A DNA stretch of 64,000 nucleotides from Thermodesulfobium narugense DSM 14796 (lineage in GTDB: Bacteria > Thermodesulfobiota > Thermodesulfobiia > Thermodesulfobiales > Thermodesulfobiaceae): contig NC_015499.1 in assembly GCF_000212395.1 (NCBI RefSeq), positions 62,001 through 126,000 of the forward strand. The letters run 5' to 3'. Both the position numbers and the translations under genes were made by a program. Positions 53,809-63,100 of this stretch are shown in pieces; position 1 is the first letter of the stretch; the number at the start of each line of letters is the position of its first letter. The notes below the pieces were generated by a model. That model was not told the DNA's origin and searched no databases. It was given only the letters and a program-made list of their open reading frames with translations.

Positions 53809-53828
53809 TATAATAACAGAATATTCTG
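53809..53828 (+). promoter_or_regulatory. Promoter and palindrome ahead of the acyl-CoA ligase
   Basis: TATAAT at 53809-53814 directly followed by CAGAATATTCTG (53817-53828), a perfect 12-base palindrome at the likely start of transcription. It could be an operator; the ligase ATG is 28 bases further on. No good -35 box seen. Confidence 0.35.
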
Positions 53829-53855
53829 ACAATTATTTTAGGAGAGGGACAATTT

Positions 53856-55616
53856 ATGAAAAGAGAACTAGAAGAGTTTCTAAAACTTAGAGATTTTATT
53901 TTATCTTATCCAGATTATGAAAAATGTAAAAAAGAATTTAAATGGCCTCATTTGACGAAATTTAATTGGGCGTTAGATTATTTTGACTTCATTGCATCAA
54001 ATAATAACGACACTGCTTTATTATTTGTGGACGACGATGGGAGAGAAATCTTTGCAAGCTACGACTTTTTGAGGAAGAGATCTAACCAGGTAGCAAATTT
54101 TTTGAAAGAAATTGGACTGCAAAAAAGAGACAGGGTTATGGTAATGATGGAAAATTCTGTTTCTTTATTTGAGATTCTTCTTGGAATAATGAAAGCAGGA
54201 GGGGTTATAATTCCTGCTGCTACTATGCTTCCTGCTGAGGATGTTGCAGAAAGGATAGAGACTGCTAACATAAAGTTCATCTTTATAGACAGTGAAATTC
54301 TTTCAAAGCTTTCTAAAATTGAGGGCGTTGCGAACAAATATCTAAGTGCTGTTATCAATGTAGGGAATTATTCAAACTCAGTTTTTAATAATAGTAAGGG
54401 GAAATCTCCTATTTGGATAAATTACCTTGAAGTTGACAATTTCAAAGAAGAATACTCTCCTTCTTTTATTACGTATTCGACTGACGAGATGTACTCCTTC
54501 TTTACTTCAGGAACTACTGCAAAGCCAAAGCTAGTTATTCACAATCACAACTATCCAGTTGGCCATCTAACAACTCTTTACTGGGTAGGTTGTACAAAAG
54601 GAGATATTCATTACAATATAAGTGCTCCCGGCTGGGCAAAACATGCGTGGAGTAGCGTTTTTGTCCCCTGGAACGCTCAGGCTACGTCTTTTATCTATAG
54701 ATATAAGGGCAGATTTAACCCAAAAAATATTTTGTCTAAGATAGAAAAGTATAAAATTACTACGCTTTGTGCTCCTCTTAGCGTCTGGAAACTCTTTTTA
54801 ATCGAAGATCTAAAAAGTTACAAGTTTTCTTTAAGGGAGATTGTTAGTGCTGGCGAACCTCTTAATCCTGAAATTATAAAAAAAGTTAAAGAAAACATAA
54901 ACCTTAATTTAAGAGAGGGCTATGGCCAAACTGAAAGCACTATTATGGTTGGAAACTTTAAGGGGGAGCATACTAAAAAAGGTTCAATGGGCAAAACTGC
55001 TCCAGGATATAATTTGAGCATTTTGAGCAATCAGCTAGATCTTAAAAATGAAGGCGAAGATGGGCAGATAGGAGTCAACATCTATCCTATTAAGCCTCTT
55101 GGAATTTTAAATGCATATAATGATTCAGCCAAAAATGACTCAGTTTTTAAGGGCGGTTACTATCTTTCAGGCGATACAGCTTATATGGATAAAGATGGAT
55201 ATTTTTATTTTGTTGGAAGAACTGATGATGTATTTAAGAGTCTTGATTATAGAATCAGCCCCTTTGAGGTTGAGAGCGAAATTATGGAGCATCATGCGGT
55301 TCTTGAAGTTGCAGTGGTACCTACTACAGATGAGAGGGAGATGGTAGTTCCAAAAGCTTTTATAGTTTTAAAACCTGACTACATTCCTTCTCGCGAAATG
55401 GCTCTTGAATTGTTTAAATTTATCAGAAAACATATGGCTCCTTATAAAAGGCCTCGCTTTATAGAATTCTTGGATTCATTTCCGAAAACAGTGAGTGCAA
55501 AGATAATAAGAAAGGACCTTAGAGAATATGATCAAAAAGTAAAAAAGAAGAAGGTTAAGGCTGAACACGAATATAGAGAGAAGGATTTCTTGGAAGAATT
55601 AAAGAGTAGTGTATAG
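53856..55616 (+). CDS. AMP-forming acyl-CoA ligase
   Basis: A 586-aa ANL enzyme that activates a carboxylic acid to acyl-CoA. P-loop FFTSGTTAKPKLV (about 210), GWAKHAW acyl-site region, GYGQTE (about 355), SGDTAYMDKDGYFYFVGRTDDVFK, and the C-terminal lysine in PKTVSAKIIRKDLR. The pattern is that of acetyl-CoA synthetase/medium-chain ligases. It lies 129 bases after fixX with its own likely promoter; fatty-acid or aromatic acid use linked to ETF electron flow is a possible link, but the substrate is unknown. Confidence 0.88.
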   Translation: MKRELEEFLKLRDFILSYPDYEKCKKEFKWPHLTKFNWALDYFDFIASNNNDTALLFVDDDGREIFASYDFLRKRSNQVANFLKEIGLQKRDRVMVMMENSVSLFEILLGIMKAGGVIIPAATMLPAEDVAERIETANIKFIFIDSEILSKLSKIEGVANKYLSAVINVGNYSNSVFNNSKGKSPIWINYLEVDNFKEEYSPSFITYSTDEMYSFFTSGTTAKPKLVIHNHNYPVGHLTTLYWVGCTKGDIHYNISAPGWAKHAWSSVFVPWNAQATSFIYRYKGRFNPKNILSKIEKYKITTLCAPLSVWKLFLIEDLKSYKFSLREIVSAGEPLNPEIIKKVKENINLNLREGYGQTESTIMVGNFKGEHTKKGSMGKTAPGYNLSILSNQLDLKNEGEDGQIGVNIYPIKPLGILNAYNDSAKNDSVFKGGYYLSGDTAYMDKDGYFYFVGRTDDVFKSLDYRISPFEVESEIMEHHAVLEVAVVPTTDEREMVVPKAFIVLKPDYIPSREMALELFKFIRKHMAPYKRPRFIEFLDSFPKTVSAKIIRKDLREYDQKVKKKKVKAEHEYREKDFLEELKSSV

Positions 55617-55687
55617 GATTTAATTAATTAATTAAAAAATATAATAAAATATAACGTTCGCCTTAAAAGTTTTTAGACCTTACAAAT

Positions 55688-55870
55688 CTATTCTTTAGCT
55701 ATTTGTTCTTCTGTAAGCGATCTTATGATATTAAATTCTTCAGGCCTCTTATTCGGAAAAATTTTGCCAAAGTTGCCTTCTAAGTCAGAACTTAAAGTAA
55801 CTATTTTTACTTCATTGTTCCTCACTACCAACTCTACAGCACCTCCTGATCTTTTGTATGAAAAAGTCAA
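55688..55870 (-). CDS. Small hypothetical protein
   Basis: A 60-aa charged protein (ELVVRNNEVKIVTLSSDLEGNFGKIFP ... RSLTEEQIAKE in short form), TTG start without a ribosome site and a TATAAT box only 7 bases upstream. Content is protein-like; could be a remnant or have a non-standard start. No family recognised. Confidence 0.35.
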   Translation of the reverse strand: MTFSYKRSGGAVELVVRNNEVKIVTLSSDLEGNFGKIFPNKRPEEFNIIRSLTEEQIAKE

Positions 55871-55890
55871 GCAGAAATTATATAAAATAC

Positions 55891-55918
55891 TTGACTAAAT
55901 TTATTATATAATTATAAT
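55891..55918 (+). promoter_or_regulatory. Promoter of thioredoxin/permease operon
   Basis: TTGACT (55891-55896), 16-base spacer, TATAAT (55913-55918), 38 bases before the GTG start at 55956, with TAGGAGG between. Close to the sigma-70 consensus. Confidence 0.5.
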
Positions 55919-55955
55919 ATACATAATTAATAATATATGTTTAGGAGGTTGAAAG

Positions 55956-56213
55956 GTGACCATAAAGGTTTTAGGCACAGGATGTCCGAATTGCAAGAAG
56001 CTATATGACAACACGAAAAAGGCTATTGAAATGGGGCAGATTCCAGCAACTATTTATAAGGTTGAAGACGTAAAAGAAATAATGAAATACAAAGTTATGA
56101 CTACTCCAGTTCTTGTGGTGGACGAAAAAGTAATTCTTAAGGGTAAAGTTCCTTCACCTGAAGACATATTGAAAACATTATTTAACGAAATGTTAAATAA
56201 AAATAAGGGTTAA
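55956..56213 (+). CDS. Thioredoxin-fold small redox protein
   Basis: An 85-aa protein with the CxxC site GTGCPNC (Cys10, Cys13) and the cis-Pro loop KVMTTPVLVVDEK, as in the MTH895-type 'redox-active disulfide protein 2'. GTG start with TAGGAGG. It precedes the ArsP-type permease by 8 bases, a common pairing in anaerobes, where it may supply reducing power or metal handling for the transporter. Confidence 0.87.
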   Translation: MTIKVLGTGCPNCKKLYDNTKKAIEMGQIPATIYKVEDVKEIMKYKVMTTPVLVVDEKVILKGKVPSPEDILKTLFNEMLNKNKG

Positions 56214-56221
56214 ATAAATTT

Positions 56222-57196
56222 ATGCAAATATTTACCTGGTTTGCCGATTATGTAGCATATAACCTTCTGCATCTTGAAAAGGGACGTCATCTTACTAACG
56301 CTATACACTTTTTTATCGAAGATACTTCCAAAATATTTTTTCTGCTTCTGGTTATTATATTCATAATAACTTATATAAGAAGTTATTTGACTCCAGAAAA
56401 GGTTAGATCTATTCTTGTAAAAAAGGGCAAAAACGTTTACTTTGCCCACCTTTTAGCTGATCTTGTGGGTATAATAACACCCTTTTGCTCTTGCTCAGCA
56501 GTACCGCTGTTTATCGGGTTTGTTGAAGCTGGAGTACCACTAGGCGTTACTTTTACATATCTAATAGCTGCTCCAACAGTTAATGAGGTAGCGCTAGTTC
56601 TTTTGTATGGTTTATTTGGCTGGGAAATAGCTGGTATATACATCCTTTCAGGAGAAGTTATTGCTTTTTTTGGCGGCATTATAATAGGAGCTCTGAAACT
56701 TGAAAAATATATTGAAGGATATGTTTATGAGAATGTCTCGACAGAGGTAGATTTAGAAGTAGAGGATGTCAAAATAACTTTTAAAGAGAGGGTAAAGGAA
56801 TCTTTTAACTATACTATTAATCTTATAAAGAAAATAGGAATTTGGGTGATTATAGGTATAGGCATGGCATCTGGAATGCACGGATGGGCACCTACAGGAT
56901 TTTTGGCTCAGATTGCAGGACCGAATAATCCTTTTGCGGTTCTGGTAGCCGTTTTGGTAGGAATTCCGCTTTACTCTAATGCTGCTGGCATGATACCTGT
57001 TGTTTCAGAGTTAATTAGACTTGGTGTTCCTATTGGTACAGCTCTAGCTTTTATGATGTCTGTAACGGCTGTATCTCTTCCTGAGACAATACTTTTAAGA
57101 CAGGTTATAAAACCGCCGCTTATCGCTATATTTCTTGGAATAGTAACGCTATCAATAATATTTACAGGATATCTTTTTAATTTCCTTATACCATAA
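56222..57196 (+). CDS. ArsP/DUF318-type permease
   Basis: A 324-aa membrane protein with about eight helices and the conserved TPFCSCSAVPLFIGFVEAG (about 82-100), PTVNEVALVLLYGLFGW and SNAAGMIPVVSELIR. Cysteines in FCSCS are a family mark. Relatives include ArsP, which extrudes organoarsenicals, and uncharacterised permeases. Pairing with a small thioredoxin supports a thiol- or metal(loid)-related substrate. Confidence 0.85.
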   Translation: MQIFTWFADYVAYNLLHLEKGRHLTNAIHFFIEDTSKIFFLLLVIIFIITYIRSYLTPEKVRSILVKKGKNVYFAHLLADLVGIITPFCSCSAVPLFIGFVEAGVPLGVTFTYLIAAPTVNEVALVLLYGLFGWEIAGIYILSGEVIAFFGGIIIGALKLEKYIEGYVYENVSTEVDLEVEDVKITFKERVKESFNYTINLIKKIGIWVIIGIGMASGMHGWAPTGFLAQIAGPNNPFAVLVAVLVGIPLYSNAAGMIPVVSELIRLGVPIGTALAFMMSVTAVSLPETILLRQVIKPPLIAIFLGIVTLSIIFTGYLFNFLIP

Positions 57197-57199
57197 GGA

Positions 57200-57907
57200 C
57201 TAAGGTGGTGGGGGAATGATTTCTAATGAGTTATTTTTATCAAGTTCATATTCAAGCCTTCCTGAATGAATTGTTGCTCCACTAATGAGTACCACTGTTT
57301 CGAGGAATTTCAAACTGCCCCTAACTTTATATTTTGTCTTTTTGCTTCTTATTACTACATTTTTGTTTATGAGTTCAAGAAAAAAGTTTATTGCTTCAAT
57401 TGAGTCCTGGGAGATATCGCCCAGAGATTTTTTTACGAATCCTGTTAAAAGTTCTTTTCTTTCGTCAACGTTTAACTTTGCAAAAATAAAGCTCTTTTCT
57501 TGTGTGGCGCTAAGGATGATTTCATTAAAAGGAGAATATGATTTTATATCGAGTATTGGCGTATCGTCATAGAAGTCTAAACCTGAAACCTTTAGTATAT
57601 TTCGTTCTCTTTTTATAAGTTCTACAGTATCTAACGCAATAGGATTTGGCCTGACAGGGCTTCTTAAAGAAAAAACGCCGGTCAGTTCAAGGCTGAAATC
57701 TCCTCTTGGATAAACCATAAGAGGTTTGTTTGAAGGGGATCCAAAGAGAGCAGCAATCACCAAAAAAGAATTGTTTTCAATGCCTACTAATCCATCTTCG
57801 AAATCTTTAAATATATGTATTTCGCCGCTGTAACCATTTACAGGTATCCTCATGCCTCTTTTTATGTTTGATACTACCTTGCCAATTGCTTTAAAAGAGT
57901 CGCTCAT
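57200..57907 (-). CDS. trmO: tRNA (t6A37)-N6-methyltransferase TrmO-like
   Basis: A 235-aa protein. Residues 1-130 are the TsaA/TrmO beta-barrel domain: KAIGKVVSNI, the SAM-loop RSPVRPNPIALD (82-93), DDTPILDIKSY (114-124). The remaining 105 residues, with IRSKKTKYKVRGSLKFLETVVLISGATIHSGR-type content in short pieces, are an extension not typical of the standard domain. It methylates t6A37 in tRNA-Thr in E. coli. The tRNA genes are just upstream on the same strand. Confidence 0.85.
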   Translation of the reverse strand: MSDSFKAIGKVVSNIKRGMRIPVNGYSGEIHIFKDFEDGLVGIENNSFLVIAALFGSPSNKPLMVYPRGDFSLELTGVFSLRSPVRPNPIALDTVELIKRERNILKVSGLDFYDDTPILDIKSYSPFNEIILSATQEKSFIFAKLNVDERKELLTGFVKKSLGDISQDSIEAINFFLELINKNVVIRSKKTKYKVRGSLKFLETVVLISGATIHSGRLEYELDKNNSLEIIPPPP

Positions 57908-57924
57908 CTTTCCCCCTAAAAAAA

Positions 57925-58000
57925 TGGTAGCCCTATGGGGATTCGAACCCCAGTTACCGAGCTGAGAACCCGGCGTCCTGGTCCACTAGACGATAGGGCC
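57925..58000 (-). tRNA. tRNA-Glu (anticodon UUC)
   Basis: A 76-nt gene on the minus strand beginning GGCCCTATCGTCTAG, anticodon loop around GGTTCTC (anticodon TTC), T-loop GGTTCGAATCC, and encoded CCA. Acceptor stem closes with a G-T pair at its first position. Confidence 0.93.
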
Positions 58001-58010
58001 ATAAACTAAC

Positions 58011-58084
58011 TGGCTGGGGAAGATGGATTCGAACCACCACTACATGGTCCAGAGCCATGCGTCCTACCGTTAGACGATTCCCCA
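58011..58084 (-). tRNA. tRNA-Gln (anticodon CUG)
   Basis: A 74-nt gene beginning TGGGGAATCG, anticodon stem CATGG/CCATG with loop CTCTGGA (anticodon CTG), T-loop GGTTCGAATCC, discriminator G and encoded CCA. The terminal U-A pair is a glutamine identity mark. Confidence 0.93.
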
Positions 58085-58090
58085 ATGAAG

Positions 58091-58166
58091 TGGTGCCGAG
58101 GGCCGGAATCGAACCAGCGACACGAGGATTTTCAGTCCTCTGCTCTACCTACTGAGCTACCTCGGC
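58091..58166 (-). tRNA. tRNA-Phe (anticodon GAA)
   Basis: A 76-nt gene beginning GCCGAGGTAGCTCAG, anticodon stem AGGA/TCCT with loop CTGAAAA (anticodon GAA), T-loop GGTTCGATTCC and encoded CCA. First in the order of transcription of the three tRNA genes, which are 6-10 bases apart and likely one transcript. Confidence 0.95.
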
Positions 58167-58223
58167 AAATCTTATATATTTATACATTATTTTAATTTAA
58201 AATGCAAGTCCTTTTAGGAGAAA

Positions 58224-59699
58224 TGTCAAGGGACACTGATTTTGTCACTACAAAAGTAAATTAATGAGACACTGATTTTGTCACCCCTCTTTCATCAACT
58301 AATGATGAATTGTCATTGCTATTTGAATTTGAATTAGAACTTGAATTAGAATTTGAATTAGGTCTTTTAAACTTGTTGATAACCATATGACGCCAGGGGT
58401 GGTCTGCAGCAGGTATATAAGGTTTTTTGGTTGAAGTGTTTTTAGAGCCATTCTTTACTTTTTCTTTAGGTGGTATGAGTAATTCTTGTAGTAAGTAATA
58501 TTTATCAGCGTATAATGCGCTGAATGATCCATCTAGATGAGTTAGAACTTTTACTGTACTTTTAGGAGTTAAAGGTATTACCTTGCCATTAGAATCTACT
58601 AATTGATAAATATGACCCAGGTAAGATATATAAGAGCCGTGAGATGCCTTGCGTTCTTGATGCCATGATAGAATCTCTTCTAGTTTGTCTAATGAAGGGC
58701 AAGGGCTATAAGTTAACTTGGGGTTATCTGGAACAACAGCGAACCTTTGATTAAACCTTTTAATAAAGTCTGGTAGAAATTCATTTGCTGCTTCAATAGT
58801 AGATATACCTGCCATACGCAGTTCAATTGTTAGTCTCTTTTGTAATGTGCCCCAAAGACGTTCAATACGTCCTTTGGCCTGTGGAGAACGAGCGGGTATA
58901 TGTCTAATCCCTAATTCTGAAATAGCTCTGCCAAACTGAGTTAAGGGAACAGTTTGCCCAGATAATTCTTCTGAAATTGATAACTTATCCTCTTTAGGTG
59001 AAAAGAAAATGGTATGACGATCACTGTATATGCTTTTAGGTATTCCAAAGTTCTGTGCTACTTGTTGAATAAGTTTTAAGTAACCAAAAAGACATTCATG
59101 AAGTTCAAAATGTAATCCCTGAACCTTACTAGTAGCATCATCAATAGAACCGTGCAAAGAAAGCATTGGTCCTCTATCTTCAAGCCATTCAAAAGGACTG
59201 GCGTCTATTTGAGAAAGTAGACCTTCCTGAGGTAAACGTTTACGTGACCTCTTAAGCTTAGATGACCTGTGCGTATGACTTAATGGAATATTATTTTTCT
59301 TTAAGATACGATTTACTGTCTTGGATGAAACATCTATGTTATAAAACTCTTCAAGTATTTCAGCTATTTGCTGACAACTGGCATTGTGAAGACTATCCTG
59401 AGCTAATTTAACAATCCTTTCTCTAGTTTCTTTAGGTATTCTCTGTTTTGATTCTCTGCCTCTATTTTTGTGAACCAGACCAGTAACGCCTTCTGTTTTC
59501 ACCCTCTCCTTCAAACGAATAATTTGACGTTTACTTAAGCCTAAAACTTCAGCTGCCTGTCTATTAGTGATATTGCCTTCAATTGCTTGTTCAATTACAA
59601 AAACTCTGCGTGATTCCTTAACACTCAAAAATATCTCTCCCATCATAGTGACATTATTACTGTCTTCTTAAGGGGTGACAATATCACTGTCCGTTAACA
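58224..59699 (-). mobile_element. ISNCY-family insertion sequence
   Basis: A 1476-bp element with inverted ends TGTCAAGGGACACTGATTTT (58224) and, inverted, TGTTAACGGACAGTGATATT (59699). Both ends contain a second GACA-TGT/GTCAC-type copy of the end motif. A 16-bp target duplication GTCCTTTTAGGAGAAA lies at 58208-58223 and 59700-59715. It carries one transposase. Confidence 0.88.
58261..59646 (-). CDS. ISNCY-family DDE transposase
   Basis: A 461-aa transposase. Helix-turn-helix GNITNRQAAEVLGLSKRQI (about 24-42), catalytic residues in SQIDASPFEWL, SIYSDRHTIFF and KGRIERLWG, in DDE order. The C-terminal end has a simple Asn/Ser repeat (NSNSNSSSNSNSNSND) coded by a microsatellite near 58320-58365, and its last codons run into the terminal repeat. 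It appears full length, so the IS may be active. Confidence 0.92.
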   Translation of the reverse strand: MMGEIFLSVKESRRVFVIEQAIEGNITNRQAAEVLGLSKRQIIRLKERVKTEGVTGLVHKNRGRESKQRIPKETRERIVKLAQDSLHNASCQQIAEILEEFYNIDVSSKTVNRILKKNNIPLSHTHRSSKLKRSRKRLPQEGLLSQIDASPFEWLEDRGPMLSLHGSIDDATSKVQGLHFELHECLFGYLKLIQQVAQNFGIPKSIYSDRHTIFFSPKEDKLSISEELSGQTVPLTQFGRAISELGIRHIPARSPQAKGRIERLWGTLQKRLTIELRMAGISTIEAANEFLPDFIKRFNQRFAVVPDNPKLTYSPCPSLDKLEEILSWHQERKASHGSYISYLGHIYQLVDSNGKVIPLTPKSTVKVLTHLDGSFSALYADKYYLLQELLIPPKEKVKNGSKNTSTKKPYIPAADHPWRHMVINKFKRPNSNSNSSSNSNSNSNDNSSLVDERGVTKSVSH

Positions 59700-59715
59700 G
59701 TCCTTTTAGGAGAAA

Positions 59716-59805
59716 ATGAAGCCTTTGACAGTTAGAGCAAACAAAAAACCAAAAATTGCTGATAATTCAAGGAATTTAAGCTTTTTATTTACTGCTAAAA
59801 AGTGA
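59716..59805 (+). CDS. Possible 29-aa peptide behind the IS
   Basis: The ATG at 59716 has a strong ribosome site, TTTTAGGAGAAA, which is the IS target duplication itself. The frame begins MKPLTVRANKKPKIAD and stops at 59803-59805. The IS therefore separates this start from its promoter. It may be a true small gene or the start of a decayed one. Confidence 0.25.
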   Translation: MKPLTVRANKKPKIADNSRNLSFLFTAKK

Positions 59806-60128
59806 GTAATATTTTTGTTTTTTGGTACCAATTAATAAGAGAACTTATGCTTTTTGTATCCTTAGCATCTGAAAAAACTATCTTAAAGAACTTGTCATGT
59901 GCACACTTTAAACCCCTTACATCTTCTAAGAAATCAACCAAATTTGTTATCCCTATAATGTTGACTAAAAATCATATATCACATGCTGGTAGAATTTGGC
60001 AATTTATTTGAATGCTTAATTTAGGCATCAAAATAATTTGAAATAAAATAAAGCTATTCACTTTTTACAATTATTTATATAAAATAAAGCCATTTACATA
60101 CTTGACGAGATGAGGAGAAAGAAAGCTA
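59806..60128. other. Non-coding gap before gltB
   Basis: About 320 bases with no convincing gene. A stretch from 59929 to 60015 has imperfect similarity to 37805-37895. On the minus strand a run with FLEDVRGLKCAHDKFFKIVF is protein-like but lacks a start. Just before gltB a short ATAAAATAAAGC unit occurs twice. Confidence 0.4.
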
Positions 60129-63100
60129 ATGGGAAAGACTTTTTCAAACGGTTTGTACGACCCCTTTTATGAACACGATGCATGTGGAATAGGTTTTATT
60201 GCCAACATCAAAGGTAAGAAATCTTTTCAGATTGTTCAGAGCGCTCTAAAAATTTTGGTCAATCTGGACCACAGAGGGGCAAGAGGATGCGAAGAGAATA
60301 CAGGTGATGGCGCAGGTATCTTAACCCAGATTCCTCACAAGTTTTTTAAGAAAGTTGTTCCAAATCTCCCCCAAGAGGGAGACTACGCTCTAGCACAGAT
60401 ATTCTTTCCTAAAGATGAAGAAAAGATAAGAGAACTCGAATCAAAATTTGAAGAAATTGTTGAAGAAGAAGGACAAAACGTTATTTTTTGGAGAAGACTT
60501 GAGACGGATAACTCAACGCTTGGAAGCGTTGCAAAACTTAAAGAACCAGTAGTAAAACAGGCCTTTATCAAGAGATCAAATTCAGTAAAAAAGGGCATTG
60601 ATTTTGAAAGAAAGCTCTATCTTATTAGAAAAAGGGCTGAAAAGGAAATAAAGTATGCTGATGAAGACAATTTGCTTTTTTATATATGCAGCCTTTCTTC
60701 GCGAACAATAGTTTATAAGGGAATGTTAACTCCTCAACAGGTGCCAGAGTATTATAAAGATCTTAGAGACCCCGATTTTGAAAGCGCGATTTCAGTAGTT
60801 CATTCAAGATTTTCTACCAATACCTTCCCCTCCTGGGAAAGGGCCCACCCATATAGATATATAATTCACAACGGCGAAATAAATACCCTTAGAGGAAATA
60901 TAAATTGGATGAAGGCAAGAGAAAAACTTTTTGCTTCCAAAATATTTCCAGAAATTACCAAGTGTTTGCCAATAATTAATGAAGACGGCTCTGACTCTCA
61001 GATGTTTGATAATTGTCTTGAGATGCTATATCTAACGGGCAGAAGTTTGCCACATTCAGTTATGATGATGATACCGGAACCCTGGCAAAACCACGAAAGC
61101 ATGAACGAGAAGAAAAAGGCTTTTTATAAATATCACAGCTGCTTAATGGAGCCATGGGATGGCCCTGCTTCAATAGTTTTTACAGATGGTCTAATTGTAG
61201 GAGCTGTTTTAGATAGGAATGGTCTTAGACCATCGAGATATTATGTAATGGATGACGACACAATAGTACTTTCTTCAGAAGTTGGAGTATGTGATATAGA
61301 TCCTGAAAAAATTGTTATCAAGGATAGACTCAGACCCGGAAGAATGCTTTTGGTTGATACCGTTGAGGGAAGGATAGTCTCTGATGAAGAGCTAAAAAGG
61401 AAAATCTCCGAAGAGAAGCCATATTCTTCATGGCTTGATAAGTATATGATTACTCTTAATGACTTGGAGGTTAAAAATAAGCATCTTTCAAAGAATAATT
61501 CAAATTTGTCACTAATTCAATTGCAGCTTGCTTTTGGATATACATATGAGGATATAAGAAAGATAATTGAACCTATGGCGCTTCAAGGGGTTGAACCCGT
61601 TGGATCAATGGGTTATGACTCACCACTTGCAGTGCTTTCTAACCAAGAACAATTGCTATATAACTATTTCAAGCAACTCTTTGCCCAGGTTACAAATCCG
61701 CCGTTGGACGGAATTAGAGAGGAAATAATAACAGCTTCTGAGATGCTACTTGGAAGTGAAGGAAATCTTATTGAGCCAAGACCAGAAGATTGCAGGCGTC
61801 TTTTGTTAAAAAATCCAATACTTACAAATGTAGATATACAGAAGATAAAATCTCTTGATCAAGAAAAATTTAAGTCTGAAACAGTTTCTATATTATTTAA
61901 TCGAGACTCAGATCTAAAGATAGCTCTTGACAAACTTTTTGAAAGGGCAGATGAGTTAGTTGAAAGTGGAACAAACGTAATTGTACTCTCTGATAGAAGT
62001 GCAAGTTTCGATCTGGTTCCAATTCCTGCTCTTCTTGCGCTCTCTGGCTTAAATCATCACCTTATCAGAAAGGGTACTAGAACAAAGGTTAGCATAGTCC
62101 TGGAGTCGGCAGAGCCAAGAGAAGTACATCACTTTGCATGTTTAATTGGCTACGGAGCTAGTGCAATAAATCCTTATCTTGTTTTTGATACGCTAAAGGA
62201 TATGTGCGAAAAATCTCTTTTAGAAATAGACTACGATTTGGCAGTAAAAAATTACGTAAAAGCAGCTTTAAAGGGCGTGATGAAAGTAGCCTCCAAAATG
62301 GGCATTTCAACTCTTCAGAGCTATATGGGCGCTCAGATATTCGAGTGTGTAGGAATCGGCAAGGAAGTGATTGATAGATATTTTACAGGAACGCCGTCAA
62401 GAATAGGCGGAATAAATTTGGATATAATTAAACAAGAAACTCTATTAAGATACAACAGGGCTTTTTTGCCAAACAATCAAGTGCTACCTTCAGGAGGCAT
62501 TTATCAGTTTAGGGATGATGGCGAATACCACGCTTATAGGCCAGAAACAATATATCTTTTACAAAGAGCTGTTATGGAGGGCGATTATAAAAAATTTAAG
62601 GCGTTTACTGCTTCTTTACACGAAGGGTGTGACGCTCTTCAGAACTTAAGAGGACTTTTTAGATTTAAAAAACAGAATAACCCAATACCAATTGATGAAG
62701 TTGAGAGCGTGGAATCTATTGTAAAGAGATTTAAAACTGGTGCTATGAGCTATGGTTCAATCTCGAAAGAGGCGCATGAGACCCTTGCTATTGCTATGAA
62801 TAGGATAGGCGGCAAGTCAAATACGGGTGAAGGCGGTGAAGATCCGTCCAGATATATTCCAGATGAAAACGGCGACTCAAGAAATAGCGCTATTAAGCAA
62901 GTTGCATCAGCAAGATTTGGCGTAGACAGTCTTTATCTTGTAAATGCATCCGAAATTCAGATAAAAATGGCTCAGGGAGCAAAGCCTGGCGAGGGAGGGC
63001 AACTCCCTGGCCAGAAGGTTTATCCGTGGGTAGCGAAAACAAGATACTCAACTCCTGGAGTAGGGCTTATTTCGCCACCCCCACACCACGATATATACTC

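Noticed and set aside
59802-60011. 69-codon rightward frame ahead of gltB
   Set aside because: No ribosome site, poor protein character and partial overlap with a decayed segment; the minus-strand reading there is more protein-like but also lacks a start.
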